Shown: positions 1-11,400, numbered from the stretch's first letter. The stretch: 64,000 bases of DNA from Atriophallophorus winterbourni (GCA_013407085.1 JACCGJ010023168.1:1-64000); one strand, 5' to 3'. A program made the numbers and translations. Notes: generated by a model from the sequence alone, not told the origin.

Positions 1-520
1 TTGTTTTACGAAGCATATGTAAGAAGAAATCACTAAGGGATTTCAGCAACCTGGGACCAACACAGTATTATTCAACATAAAAGTTCGCAAAATTTATCTG
101 AAGATCATTGCGTTTGACTATGAAACAATTTCTGGCGGTAAGCCGTTCCACAATTTTTATACAAGGACTGCGTAGAAGTTGTGGATATAGTATCATCATA
201 TAGTAATCATATAGTATAATAATATTGGGATTCGAAGGGTCAGGCTATGAATGCGTGTCAAAAATTGGAAAAAATTCTAAAGTGGTGTCTGAGCGGGTGT
301 GACCCCGTATAATTTATTCGGTATATCAGGATTAGGTCAGCTCGAATTTGCACAATCCAACTCTAGTCAGTCGCTACCTATAGGGTAGATTATACAAACC
401 AAATACCATTTTAGTAGCGGGAAATGTCCGATAATTCGTCTGAGTATATTGAGTAAATACACGGATTCGCATTGCAGGCTGTTGTTCAAATTTTCGCACT
501 TAGATCTTCCTGTGATATAC
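1..520 (-). pseudogene. C-terminal fragment of a non-LTR reverse transcriptase
   Basis: Read on the minus strand, the stretch near 30-180 gives a broken peptide of the kind that ends many CR1/jockey-type polymerases (a motif like CIKIVERLTARN, equivalent to a KIWNSLPEE tail). It lines up with the fragments at 37930-38560 and 19380-19790. Stops interrupt it, so it is a fossil. A similar stretch lies in opposite orientation at 2240-2470. The limits are approximate; between about 520 and 880 I see nothing else I can name. Confidence 0.45.
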
Positions 521-880
521 TCAACTCAAGCTTCTGAAGTAGTATGGAGTAAGTAACTAGATAGAATACTTTAGATATATCAAGGTTACATTCGTGTACC
601 GAACTGCCATGGTCTAATGTTTGCGTTCAGTCGGTTAAAGCCGTGTGCAAGTAAGACAATCATGAGTGTTTTTTCTAAATCGGTCCTGTGCATTAGAAAG
701 AATTTCATGACTCTCGAGGTGTTTGAAAATACCTTTACACATCAACCGTTCCAATACCTAAAAAGACCGCTGAAAGGAACCTCGGGACGGTAATTTGCAT
801 GATCCGAACGACTGCCACCATTGTAAATTTTTTTTACTAAATACAGTTTTCCAGACATCTGGTACGATTCCGTCAATCAG

Positions 881-2215
881 AGTTGTTGTTGGCCTCCGTC
901 GGTCGATGTTGACGATGGATGTACATCACATCGCATGAATTTCATGTTTTGAAACTTTTTGAATGACTAAACAGTCCGATTCGGGAGGAACAATCTTTCC
1001 CGCAGCGCTTGCAACCATAGTCAGAACTCTGTTGTATTGCATCAGTTGCACGCCGGCGGCGTGATCTGCGTTCAGCCGCCAGGAGCTTATTTGCGCCTCC
1101 CCGTCTTGCAGTCGACGCGTCCACACTGCCTCCAAAGTAAGCAGGTCAAGAGCAGTTCTTTTCCAGCTTGCGCGGGCCATGTTCACGAGCTTTCATATCT
1201 CTTTTTTGCAAATATCCTTGAACCGCAAGTGCGGTCTGCCAATGGTCGACTTCTTAGTTGCAACTCACCATAGAGTAGATCTTACGGAATACGACCCTTT
1301 TCCATTCTATAGACATGACCAAGCCAGCGCAGGCGGCGCTGTCGCAATAGAGTGAACATGCTCTGTAGACCAGCTTTTGAAAACACTTCAGCATTAGTCA
1401 CTCTGTCCATCCACGATATGTTCAAGATACGACGGATGCTTCGTAGATGGAAAGCATTCAGCTTCCGTTCGTGTCTTGAGTGGGTGGCCCAGGTTTCACT
1501 GCCGTATGGTAAAGCATTTAGTACGCACGCGCTGTATCCCATCATCTTTGTCTTTCGTCAGCTTCGCTTACCCCAAACACGAGAGTATCAATCGGGACCA
1601 AAATGGACAACAGCTGCTCTAACCAATCCGCTTATCAATCTCCTGTGTCTAAGGCGAGAGTTTTTCCGCAATGGTTGAACCTAGATATGTGAAATGATGT
1701 ACTGGTTTTTCGAGCTGACAGTTTTTCCTCCAACAGTGAAATTTGTGGCGATACCAGTCCCTTGCCAAGGACTTTGGTCTTGCTCCTGCTGATTGTTAGA
1801 CCAAAGTCTTTGCATGCCGACGAAAAACAGTCCATTAGCGACTGTAGGTTCTCTTGGGAGTGAGCAATAAAGGCTGCATCGTCGGCAAACAACAGGTCAC
1901 GGATTATCACATCTCGTACTTTGGTTTGTGCTCTCAACCGGTTCAGGTTAAAAAGCTTGCCATCACTTCGCGTGCGTATCTAAATACCTTCTGTTCTCGT
2001 CTTAAAAGCGTGCTTTAGAAGCAGAGCAAAGAAAATGCCGAACAGCGTGGGCGCAAGAACACACCCTTGTTTGACGCCTCGGCGAATTTCAAATGCTTCT
2101 GAACTGCAACCGTTAAAATGGACTGAGCCTTTTATGCCTGAGTGGAACGAAATAACGAGTCTCAGCAGCCTTGGGGGCAGCTTATCAGATCAAGCATTTT
2201 GAAAAGACCCGTTCA
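881..2215 (-). mobile_element. RTE-type non-LTR retrotransposon, 5'-truncated copy
   Basis: In minus-strand order this copy holds the middle of the reverse transcriptase (motif C FADDAA near 1880), a linker, the C-terminal domain ([12 protein letters not shown] motif, then [14 protein letters not shown] near 1300), and the 3' end with a zinc-knuckle-like CKRCGKDCSSRIG peptide near 1010-970. It ends at a GGAGGCCAACAACAAC-type tail at about 881. Frameshifts split it into at least three open segments. The same family occurs at least ten more times in the window. The plus-strand ORFs across it are shadows. Confidence 0.8.
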
Positions 2216-2239
2216 GACACGTCTTTAGAAATTGTTTTA

Positions 2240-2470
2240 ATTTGCCGATGCATTCATAACCTGAGCCTTCGAATCCCAAATTCCTGATTAAATTGTGGCC
2301 GCAACTTTTATGAGGTCCGTGTATGCTTCTTGTGGAATATCTTAACGCCAGAAACTGTTTCATCGACAAACGAAATGTTCATCAAATAAACCTTGTGAAA
2401 TTTTATTTTGAATAATGCTGTTTTGGACCAAGGTTTCTGAAATCCCTCAGTAATTCCTCCTTAGACAGAT
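2240..2470 (+). repeat. RT tail fragment, inverted relative to position 1-260
   Basis: The reverse complement of this stretch matches 1-260 closely: both share a TTGGGATTCGAAGG-type block and a GGGATTTCAG block in the same spacing. The two copies therefore face each other across the RTE copy at 881-2215. From about 2480 to 3420 I see AT-rich sequence with no recognisable gene. Confidence 0.5.
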
Positions 2471-3477
2471 GCCGGAAAAAATATCTAAACAGATATGTAT
2501 GGATGAATGATCCTATCTGCATATCACAATTTGAATTACTTTCACTCTTCCTTAGAAGCCCATTAAAGCAAATATCAAAGCAAGGATATGTATAACTTTC
2601 ATGCATATAACCTTCGACATTGTACAGCAATAAAAAATTTTTTCAACATAAATCATGAATCTTGAATAAGGGTAACTGTATTAAACAGTAAAACATTTTT
2701 AGATCTTAATTCCCATTTAAAAAATTTCGGTGGAAATTAATTCAACGAAGTTAATAATTCCTTAAATTATATCCCCGTCAATGTTCGAACTACCATCCAT
2801 AAGGATAGTTTGTAAAGTATTGCAAACCTAAGGAACAAAAGAATTATTTTTCAAAAATTTATCTCATTCCGAATCCAAAATCCGTAGATTATTTACATTG
2901 ACACAAGTGTTCAGTTCAGTTCAGTATGCAGAGGACCGTAAAAGGCTACCGTGTCAATCCAGCGTGCAGAATTTCTTTTGGTGTAGAGATGCTGAAAAGT
3001 AAACACCATTGATGAAACGTTTTTATCCTCGATTTGTCCGTATCATAAGTTTAGACGATCGCGACGCTAATTGACTATACGGATTCAGTTTTTTTTATTA
3101 AAAACTGTTTACTTGTAAGTAGCTCGTATAAATGCTACCATCGACAATCATGGAAACATACTAATGTTCATTTTCTTGCATAAAGCGGTTACATTTTTAA
3201 TGCAGTTATATACTTACATTTTCATGGAAACAGTACAAAGTATCCTTGTATAAATAAATATACCAAATTCAAATAAAAGACTACTGGGAGTAAGGTGTTT
3301 TCTTATGCGACGCCTTGTTATGTAACCTGAATTTTTTTATCTAGAATACTAGCCGAAGAAACATTCGATCACCTTAAAGTCATAAATTAACAGAAAACAG
3401 CGAGACAGATTCATTTTAACAAATATGTCATCCATCGTTAACATGTACAATGTTCTCTACAACGAAAAAATGCAAAA

Positions 3478-3718
3478 ATGGATTCCAACTCTGTTTATCA
3501 CCTTGAGGTTCGCTCCTACAACTTTCTCTATGATGGAAATGATGCAAAAATATCCGAAATTAGAGTTAATCTACACAGGGATCACCTTAACAAAAATTCG
3601 AATTTCACACGCATGAAGCAATTTGCCAGGAGATATGAATATGTTGGGACACTCATGGACCAATTTGCATATTGGGGGGTAGCGGTTACAAGATACATGC
3701 GCAATTGTAAAAACAATA
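3478..3718 (+). other. Unrecognised open segment; weak resemblance to GH27
   Basis: An open segment ends in a peptide containing FAYWGV followed by a cysteine, which loosely resembles the FAEWGVDYLK region of GH27 glycosidases. The catalytic aspartate that should follow is absent (YMRNC instead of LKLDGC). A possible splice donor (GTAAAA) follows at about 3707, just before RTE sequence begins near 3723. It lies 12 kb upstream of the GH27 3' exons on the same strand. This is suggestive at best and may be chance. Confidence 0.15.
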
Positions 3719-3722
3719 CATC

Positions 3723-4125
3723 AGCGACAGTAGCTTCTCTTGGAAGTGAGCAATAGAGGCTGCATCGTCGGCAAACAACAGGTCACGGATTATCACATCC
3801 CGTACTTTGGTTTGTGCTCTTAACCGGTTCAGGTTGAAAAGCTTGCCATCACTTCGCGTGCGTATGTAAATAAATGAATAAATGCCTTCTGTTCTCGTCT
3901 TAAAAGCGTGCCTCAGAAGCAGAGCAAAGAAAATACCGAACAGCGTGGGAGCAAGAACAAACCCTTGTTTGAAGCCTCGGCGTATTTTAAATGCTTCTGA
4001 ACTGCAACCGTTAAAATGGACTGAGCTTTCATGCCTGAGTGGAACGAAATAACGAGTCTCAGCAGCCTTGGGGGGCAGCCTATCAGATCGAGCATTTTGA
4101 AGAGACCCTCCCTGCTGACGTAGTC
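3723..4125 (-). mobile_element. RTE outer element, middle part of the reverse transcriptase
   Basis: On the minus strand this gives KAFDYVSREG, then GCPPRLLRLV and a FADD-type region, the segment that should follow motif A of the polymerase at 4628-5479. It is separated from that part by a nested copy of the same family (4134-4619). The outer element stops abruptly near 3723 and lacks its own C-terminal domain and 3' tail. Small frameshifts are present. Confidence 0.75.
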
Positions 4126-4133
4126 GAATGCCT
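4126..4133. repeat. Target-site duplication, left copy
   Basis: The octamer GAATGCCT here is repeated exactly at 4620-4627. The two copies flank the nested RTE fragment, as expected for target-primed reverse transcription. Confidence 0.7.
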
Positions 4134-4619
4134 TAGTTGTTGTTGTTGTTGGCCTCCGTCGGTCGATGTCGACGATGGATGTACATCACATCGCATGAAT
4201 TTCATGTTTTCCAACTTTTTGAATGACTAAACAGTCCGATTCGGGAGGATCAATCTCTTCCACAGCGCTTGCAACGATAGTCAGAACTCTGTTGTATTGC
4301 ATCAGTAGCACGCCGGCGGCGTGATCTGCGTTTAGCAGCCAGGACCTGTATTTGCTCCTCCCCGGCATGCAGTCGACGTTTTACACAATGCCTCCAAAGT
4401 GAGCGGTCAAGAGCAAGTTCTTCCCAGATTGCGGGGTCAATGTCAAGAGCTTTTATATCTCTTTTACAAACATCTTTGTACCGCAAGTGCGGTCTGCCCA
4501 ATGGTCGACTTCCTAATTGCAACTCACCGTAGAGTATATACTTGGGAATACGACCATTTTCCATTCTATAGACATGACCAAGCCACCGCAGGCGGCGCTG
4601 ACGTAATAGGGTGAACATG
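4134..4619 (-). mobile_element. Nested 5'-truncated RTE copy inside the RT of the outer element
   Basis: This ~490-bp piece holds only the C-terminal domain ([43 protein letters not shown]) and the 3' end with (CAA)n tail at about 4134-4150. It starts abruptly in the codon after motif A of the outer polymerase. An automated ORF call joins it in frame with the outer RT into one 409-residue protein, but that is a junction artefact. Confidence 0.8.
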
Positions 4620-4627
4620 GAATGCCT
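4620..4627. repeat. Target-site duplication, right copy
   Basis: Second copy of GAATGCCT, matching 4126-4133. Downstream on the minus strand it runs into the nested element's 5' truncation point. Confidence 0.7.
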
Positions 4628-5479
4628 CAGATAAATCAATAAAAACAGCGTATAATGGCATACGCTGTTCCCGACACTTTTCTTGAAGTTGTCTAGGGAG
4701 AAGATCATGTCAACGGTTGATCTTCCCTTGCGGAAGCCACATTGAGATTCGGAGTAAATTCTATCAGCTAAAACTTGCAGCCGGATCTGTAAGACTTTAG
4801 CAAACAATTTCCCTACAACATTCAGAAGGGAGATTCCTCTGTAATTTTTGCAGTCGCCTCTGTCACCCTTATTCTTAAATAGCGTGATGATCTTTGTGTC
4901 TCGCATCTCTTGTGGGACACCCCTCTCCTGCCAGCACTGAAGAAGCAAATGGTGAAGAGGCTGTATTAATGCTGCTCTACCGCATTTGATGAGCTCAGGT
5001 GGAATTCCGTCGTCATCAGGGTGCTTCCAATTCGCTAAGCGGTCGATAGCCTTATTGAGCTCATCAAGAGTAGGAGGGGTATCTAGATATTCAATGGTCG
5101 GCAACCGTTCGACATTTTCAAGTGCATGCGGTAGAACCGTACTGTCCCTAGAGTAGAGGGAGGAGAAGTGCTCTACCCATCTTTCCATCTGTTGAGTTTT
5201 GTCGACAATCGGCTTACCAGATAAAGACTTAATGGGAGCCGTTTTAAGTTTGTTTGGGCCAATGGCTCTCTTGATCCCATCATACATACCGTGAAAATTG
5301 CCGGTATCCGCAGCTTTTTGGATATTGAGGCTAACTTCAGTCCAATAGTCGTTTGCACAACGCCTTGCAGTCTGTTGGACCTCATTTCTAGCTGCTCTTA
5401 GAAGACGTAAGTTTTCATCTGTTGGCATACCTTTGAACCTCAAGAATGCTGAGCGTTTCTCATCCAGCACAGCAGTCAT
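4628..5479 (-). pseudogene. RTE reverse transcriptase, N-terminal half (outer element)
   Basis: The peptide starts MTAVLDEKRSAF and runs through QQTARRCANDYW, a [10 protein letters not shown] segment, the RT motifs KIITLFKNKGDRGDCKNYRGISLL and CGFRKGRSTVDM, to motif A (FIDLSEAF). The last stretch is read in another frame: a one-base loss near 4690 (in the codons for SLRQLQEK) shifts the frame just before motif A. The polymerase then breaks at the nested insertion. The activity would be reverse transcription of the element's RNA at a nicked target. No active protein can come from this copy. Confidence 0.85.
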
Positions 5480-5480
5480 C

Positions 5481-6587
5481 TCAGAAGCGTTTGCTTCGAA
5501 CCAGTCGCTCGTTCGAGCTTTCTTCGGACCGAAAGTGGAAAGTGCGACTCGGCATATGCAGCTTTTTTATCAATTCCCAGTTTTCTGAAGCAGATTCAAG
5601 TGGGGTTGTCTTGTTGAACTCGTCCGTGAAGGCTTTTGCGAATCTCGCAGTTAGATTAGGTTCGCACATGCGAGTGACGTCTATCCTAGGCTTAGCAGAC
5701 AATTTGATGCGGTGAAATCTCGTGTGGGGGAGCTTCAGTTTTGCACAGACCAGTGAATGATCAGTGTCGCAGTCTGCGCTTTGATATGATCTGGTGAGGA
5801 GCACGCTTCCTATATTAGTACGCTTAACAAGAATAAGATCAAGCTGATGCCAATGCTTAGAGCGAGGATGCTTCCAAGAGACTTTATGCTGTGGTTTTGT
5901 TTGAAAGAAAGTGTTACTGACACAAAGATTGAACTGTGTGCACAATTCTAAAAGGCGTTGCCCATTTTCATTGGTTTTACCTACACCGAACCTTCCGAGA
6001 CAGTTTTGCCAAGACTCGTAATCTGCACCAACTCTGGCATTGAAATCACCCAATACCACTACACAGTTTTTCTGTGGCACGTTTTTCAGGACGGCTGTGA
6101 GGTTATGATAAAAAGAGTCTTTTTCAGCAGGCGTCGCAGAGAGCGTCGGTGCATAAACGTTGACCAACGTAATGGTACCAGTAATGCACCTCAGATTTAG
6201 AGTCCAAATCCGTTCGCTCCCGCTGCTGCTCGGTTCTGTTGCTTTTAATATGTCGTTTCGCACGGCAAACCCAACTCCATGCAGTCGAGGCTCATCGGAA
6301 CCTCTTCCTTTCCAAAAGAATGTGTAATCACTTTCTGTTAGCTTACCAGTGTCTGGTAAGCGCGTCTCTTGTAGGGCAGCCACGTCGACATTCAGCCTCT
6401 TTAGCTCGTTGTTAATCACGGCGGACTTTCTAACGCCTCTGATATTCGAGACGTCGTCATGAAATCCTGGAAGCATGGACCGGACGTTCCAGGTTCCAAG
6501 TTTCAGAACTGACATTTGTTGTTTGGTATTTCGATTCGCTGGTGCGGAAAAATACAGTCTGCTTGTCGGTTGATTCCTAATCCCCAT
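5481..6587 (-). pseudogene. RTE apurinic-like endonuclease domain
   Basis: A 368-residue open frame encodes an APE-type endonuclease of an RTE-clade retrotransposon. Visible motifs in order: LKLGTWNVRSM near residue 30, ALQETRLPDTG, GVGFAVRND, VNVYAPT, VLGDFNARVG, LDLILV and DTDHSLVCAKL, that is the N, E, D/N and SDH-type catalytic positions of the exonuclease-endonuclease-phosphatase fold. It would nick target DNA to prime reverse transcription. The frame ends four bases from the start of the RT frame; the same layout appears in the copy near 31.2 kb. Similar proteins are often mislabelled craniofacial development protein 2-like in databases; this is not a host gene. Confidence 0.88.
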
Positions 6588-7349
6588 GCACCCAATGAGG
6601 ATAGCAGACCGTGGCGAGACGGCACCTTATTGACTGGGGGCTGCCCAGCTTGAGGCGGGCGGTAGCCGTCCAATGAGACCTGGAAGTCTCTCCCACCGTC
6701 GAAAGCAGCCCCAGGCGCTTAGCTCTACGCTAGTCGAGCCATAGCTTTTAACCGGTATCTGCTGCTTCCCGTGTTATTTTCCGTAGAAGCGGAATGGAGT
6801 GTCCTCTCTATTGGTGCGTTGTGATGTACGCCAGGGCAGTTCAATATGGAGAACTAGCTGTTGCCCATGCAGCAAGTGCTCCCTCTCCACGGCACCACTG
6901 GAACCAAAGAAACAGCCAGGCTGATACGTTTGGACAACGATGCGGTCGCAGGAGCTGGCAGGACGAAATTGAATAAACTTCGGACTGCCTAACGGGACTC
7001 CGGCTCCGGATTTTACCTCGAGGTTGACTCCTGAAGCCTTTTCCATGAATGGATGTAGCCACAAGGCAGTGGAGGTTTAAGATAAGGGTTTGCCTTCCCC
7101 TATGTGGGCCGCCTTCATGGATTAACGAGCTCCACCTGCACGAAGCATGCTGGTTTTGAGGCGCCAGTCATCCGCCTTCGCCCTTTCTCCTGTCAGTAGA
7201 AGCAGTTCCGCCGGGTCACACAGGACCACGCGTGCAGGCCAGGAGCTGGACTTGGTTGCCAGAGGCTATATGAGACGCAGGCCATTGGAGCATTTTTGGA
7301 ATTGGGAGCTTATCCCCAAAACCGGGTCGGGGTGGAAATCTTGTTATTA
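6588..7349 (-). mobile_element. 5' region of the RTE element
   Basis: Upstream of the endonuclease, the minus strand has a broken open segment (PGCFFGSSGAVEREHLLHG, then LPWRTSQRTNREDTP) that looks like the extreme 5' part of the same family. It is rich in GC compared with its surroundings. No start or promoter can be fixed. The 5' limit near 7349 is where the next element's sequence takes over. Confidence 0.5.
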
Positions 7350-7935
7350 AAAGATGGGGTTTGAGAGCTTACTGTCACTGGAGCGGGAACTTGGCAGGCG
7401 AATTTACGCTGTAGGGGTGTATTGTCGCGTTTAATTAACACATTCGAGAATCTGGCAACGTGCTTATTTTTCAAGACATGAGAAGCATAATTCTCATTAG
7501 TAAATTTAAAAAGAATGGGGGTGCGGCTAGCAATGGATGATTTACGAAGCCTAGTAAGTGACGCTGAGTCAACCGGAAGGCCGTAATGAGAAAGAACTGA
7601 CCGTTTGAGTTCATCCAACGGGTATTTATCTGCTATAATTAAAAGGATTAAGTTTTTCCCTCTGATTTTTCGTTGCTCAATTTCCGAGGTTGGAGATGCA
7701 ACGAAGCGTCCTGTGCGCTGGAGCAGATCACAGTCAACATTATAGTTGGGGTCGAGAAGTATTGCCAAAGGTTCTAGTACCGTGAAAAGTCACGATACAC
7801 TGTTCATTTTATCCACCATTGTTTCATAATTAGTCTCCAAATTGTGTAATTTAGAGAGCAGAGTAGACATATTAGAGTCTAGTACATTTATTCGATCGTG
7901 GAGTGACACGTTGTGGGTTTCGAGATGTTTTCGAG
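7310..7935 (-). pseudogene. CR1-type retrotransposon ORF1 fossil with coiled coil
   Basis: The minus strand first shows a heptad-like helix (LETHNVSLHDRINVLDSN, then LLSKLHNLETNYETM) at about 7930-7800, a stop, and then a 150-residue open segment with DELKRSVLSHYGL, LTRLRKSSIASRTPILFKF and LIKRDNTPLQR. This is the layout of a non-LTR ORF1 RNA-binding protein: coiled coil followed by an RRM-like part. The assignment is by resemblance; no catalytic residues exist to check. It directly abuts the satellite array. Confidence 0.5.
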
Positions 7936-8021
7936 TATTTAGAAAGCACCATATTTAGCGAATAAACGTATGAATCAATATATGCGATAGTGAGAACACA
8001 TAAACTTGCCGAATTTCAAAC

Positions 8022-10300
8022 TGCCCGCATGCACATTCCAGAGTAAGATTCGTGAGACGAGCCGCTTCCCAAAAGCGACGCTTGTCGCCATCCTATTCGG
8101 TAGCATAGAATATACGGATCCTTTTTGTATCCCATCGGTACGCAAGCTCATCTCGCTGTGGAAACCTTAGCACGCGCCACAACCGGATCAACGACGCTTG
8201 TCGCCATCCTAAACGGGAGCTGAAAATACATGCATCTTTCGTGTGTCCAATTCGATACACATTCAACTCCTACAATGGAATTCGTGACACGTGGACACAC
8301 CTAATCAAAAACGCTTGTCGACATTCTATCCATTAGTTTGAAAACAGGCATTCTCCGTGTGTCACATCGATACGCATGCACATTTCAGAGTAATATTCGT
8401 GGGACGCGCCGCTTTCCGATCACCGACTTTTAACGCCATCCTATCCGTTAAGCTGGAAAACACGCATTCTTCGTGTATCCCATCGGTACGCACGCACCTT
8501 TCGCTGTAGAAATCTTAGCACGCGCCACAACCGAATCACCGTCGCTTGTCGCCATTCTACCCGGTAGCCTGAAATAAAAATATTTTTTGTGTATCCGCTC
8601 GGTACGCATGCACCTCGTGCTGTGAAAACCGCGTCATACGCCACCTACGGATAACCAACGCTTGTCGCCCTTTTACACGGTAGCCCTTTTACACGCATGA
8701 TTCGTGTATTCACTCAGTACGCATGAACCTCCCGCTGTGAAAACGGTGACACACGCCACGTATGTAAAACCGACGCTTGTCACCATTCTACCCAGTAGCC
8801 CGAAATACTCGCATCATTCATGTATCCCATTTGATACACAAGCAACTCCCACTGTGGCAACCGTGGCGAAGACCACCGCCAGATCAACGACGCTTGTCGC
8901 TATCGTGTCCGGTTGTATGGAATACACGCATCTTTTTTGTATCATTTTGGAATGCAAGCACCTCCCGCTGTGGAAACCGTGGCACACGCCACATACTAAT
9001 CACCGACGCTTGTCGCCATCGTACGCGGTATCCCGAAATACACGCATGATTCGTGTGTTCACTCAGTACGCATGCACCTTCTGCTGTGAAAACCGTGGCA
9101 CACGCTACCTACGTAACACCCACGCTTGTCACCCTCCTACCCGGTAGCCCGAAATACAGACATCCTTCATGTATGCTCTCGGTACACATGCAACTCTCAC
9201 AATGAAAATCGTGGCACGCGCCACACAGAATCACAAACGCCTGTTGCCCCGCCATCCGGTAGCCAGCAATACACGCACTCGTCGTGTATGCCCTTGGTAT
9301 GCATGTACCATTCGGTGTGGAAATCGTGGCACGCGCAACTCCCAGATCAACGACGCTACTTTCCATCCTACCCGGTAGAACGAAATACACGCATCTTTCT
9401 TGTATCCTCTTGGTGAGCAAGCTCCATCCGCTGTGGAAACAGTGGCCACACGCCACAAATGTTTACAGACGCTTGACGCATCTATCCGTTAGCCCCGAAT
9501 ACACATATCCTTCATTCATTCTCTCGGTACGCAGTGCATTTCTTACAGTGAAAATCGTTGCACGCGCCACACTGAATCACATACGCTTGTCGCCATGCTA
9601 TCCGGTAGGCCAGCAATACACGCACCCTTTGTGTTTCCCATGAGTACATGTCCTCTCGGTTTGGAAATCGTGGCACTCGCCACTCAGGGATAAACGACAC
9701 TACTTTCCATCCTACCCGGCAGAACGAAATACACGCATCTTTCTTGTATCCCCTTGGTGAGCAAGCTCCTCTCGCTGTGGAAATCGTGGCACGCGACAAT
9801 CTCAAATCACCGACGCTTGTCGCTGTTTTACCCGGTAGCCAGAAACACAGGCATCTTTATTGTATCACTCTCGATACACATGTACCTCTCACAGTGAAAA
9901 TCGTGGCACGCGAAATTTTCGGGAAAAACCCACGCTTGTCGCCATCCTACCCGGTAGCCTGAAATAAATGCATCCTTCGTGTATCCCGTCGGTACGCATT
10001 CACCTCTTTCTGTGGAAACCTTGGCACACGCTAACCACGGATCACCAAAGCTTGTCGCCATTCTATCCGGTAGCCCGAAATACTGGTATAGTTTATGTAT
10101 CCTCTTGATACGCGTGCAACTCCCACAGTGTAAATCGTGGCACGCGCCACAGCGAATCATGGACGCTTGTCGCCATCTCATCCGTTAGCCTCAAATACAC
10201 GCATCCTTCGTGTATCTTTTCGGTACGCATGCACCTTCCGGTGTGGAAATCGTGGCTTCCGCCATTTCCGGATCACCGACGCTTGTTGCCATTCTTTGGA
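8022..10300. repeat. Satellite array, ~116-bp monomer, about 20 copies
   Basis: A GACGCTTGTCGCCAT block recurs at 8077, 8193, 8310, 8425, 8541, 8657, 8772, 8889, 9005 and onward to about 10280, so the period is 115-117 bp. Each monomer also holds a CCGGTAGCC block, an ATACACG..CGTGTAT hairpin, a TCGGTACGCATGCACC block and GTGGAAACCGTGGCACGCGCCAC. Copies differ by perhaps 10-25%. All open frames in this stretch come from the repeat period lacking stops and are not genes. Confidence 0.93.
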
Positions 10301-11232
10301 GTTCTCTTCCACTGCATTTTCGCATGTGCACATCTACAGGTAAATTTAAAACACTCGTAGATTCTCTTACTGCTCCATCGCTATGCACAATTCTCAAAAT
10401 AAACACTTATATAGACAATATATTTTGTCACGGTATTCCTGGTTATTCAACCACTTGTAAGTATTTTGTAAATTAACACACGCATAGAACTGTTCACAAT
10501 GTCCGAAATACATGGTTTTATTAAGTGTCAGGTTGCTTAGGGTCTATGTATATTACATCAAAACCTGGGACTAGTATTATATGTACCTTATTGTATCTCT
10601 TTAGGCTTATCTTACCCCACTTTTGGTTTAAACATAGTTATCCTTATTGTTTCAATTCAGGTTTCTATCGTAAACAAATTTCTCTCTAAAACAATTCGAA
10701 ACATCTAAAAACATTATTTTTATGATTATCTATTGATAATGCTGCTGTAGTGTCAGGTTACATAGGGTCTATGCATGTCTCGTCATAGGTTGGGGCTTGC
10801 ATCACATTTGTCTATTTGTCAACATTGTCTTTCATGACATTGTCTACACACCATTATGTATATAACTGTCTTTTATTTCATATGAGGCTTATAAATGTCA
10901 CATTTTATCCAAACTTGCAAAACAATAAAATCTACCAAAAAAGTTAAAAAAAGTAAAAAAAAACTGAAAATCAATATGTTTTTAATGTACATTCTTATTT
11001 TTTTTAAATGATGAACTATTTTACTTTGATGTACTCTCACCATGCTGGTGAAAAGAATATCTTTCATTATATTCCGTTGTCTTCGGATACTGAACGATCA
11101 CTGAAGCTGGCTCGAAATATATCCGCCCGAGATTTGTTCCTTATGCGATTCACTCTACTGTAGATAACGAAAACCCGGCTGTTGAACACATTTCGGTTCG
11201 ATTGGTCGACAATTCTTCAAGAGTATTGGAGC
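10301..11232. other. Non-coding stretch with a short direct repeat
   Basis: No gene is visible. A block reading AGTGTCAGGTTRCWTAGGG occurs twice, near 10526 and 10752, each followed by a related 50-60 bp, so there is an imperfect direct repeat about 226 bp apart. The rest is AT-rich. Confidence 0.4.
11229..11232. repeat. Target-site duplication GAGC, left
   Basis: GAGC directly precedes the 5' LTR and is repeated directly after the 3' LTR at 14518-14521. Confidence 0.7.
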
Positions 11233-11398
11233 TGTAACACCACTTGTATTTCCTCAGCAAAACATTGACCTTGACTTCCGTTCGTGCGTGCATCGTGACC
11301 CCTCAGTGCACGTTTTGGCTACTGCTATATATTTGTCAGTCAACCTGCGTTTTCTCCTACTCTAGTGGGACGTTATTGTTGTAATCTGGTCCACTACA
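11233..11398 (+). repeat. 5' LTR of a CsRn1-like Gypsy element
   Basis: Starts TGTAACACC and ends CTACA, with a TATATATT box in the middle and a CCTGCGTTTTCTCCTAC block near its end. It matches 14345-14517 over its whole length with scattered substitutions and a short indel, so the two are a diverged LTR pair of 166 and 173 bp. Confidence 0.88.
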
Positions 11399-11400
11399 AA

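Noticed and set aside
4250..5479. A single intact 409-residue RT ORF
   Set aside because: The frame crosses a nested-insertion junction at 4620-4627 and a one-base shift before motif A; motifs B and C are not in it.
5481..6587. Host craniofacial development protein 2-like gene
   Set aside because: The motifs are those of a retrotransposon APE endonuclease and the RT follows directly; database names of this type come from misannotated RTE elements.
8022..10300. CRISPR-like array
   Set aside because: The repeat is a contiguous ~116-bp eukaryotic satellite with drifting units and no constant repeat/variable spacer pattern.
8441..10476. Many overlapping ORFs of 67-147 residues on both strands
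   Set aside because: All lie in the satellite; the ~116-bp period keeps several frames open by chance and no frame has conserved coding character.
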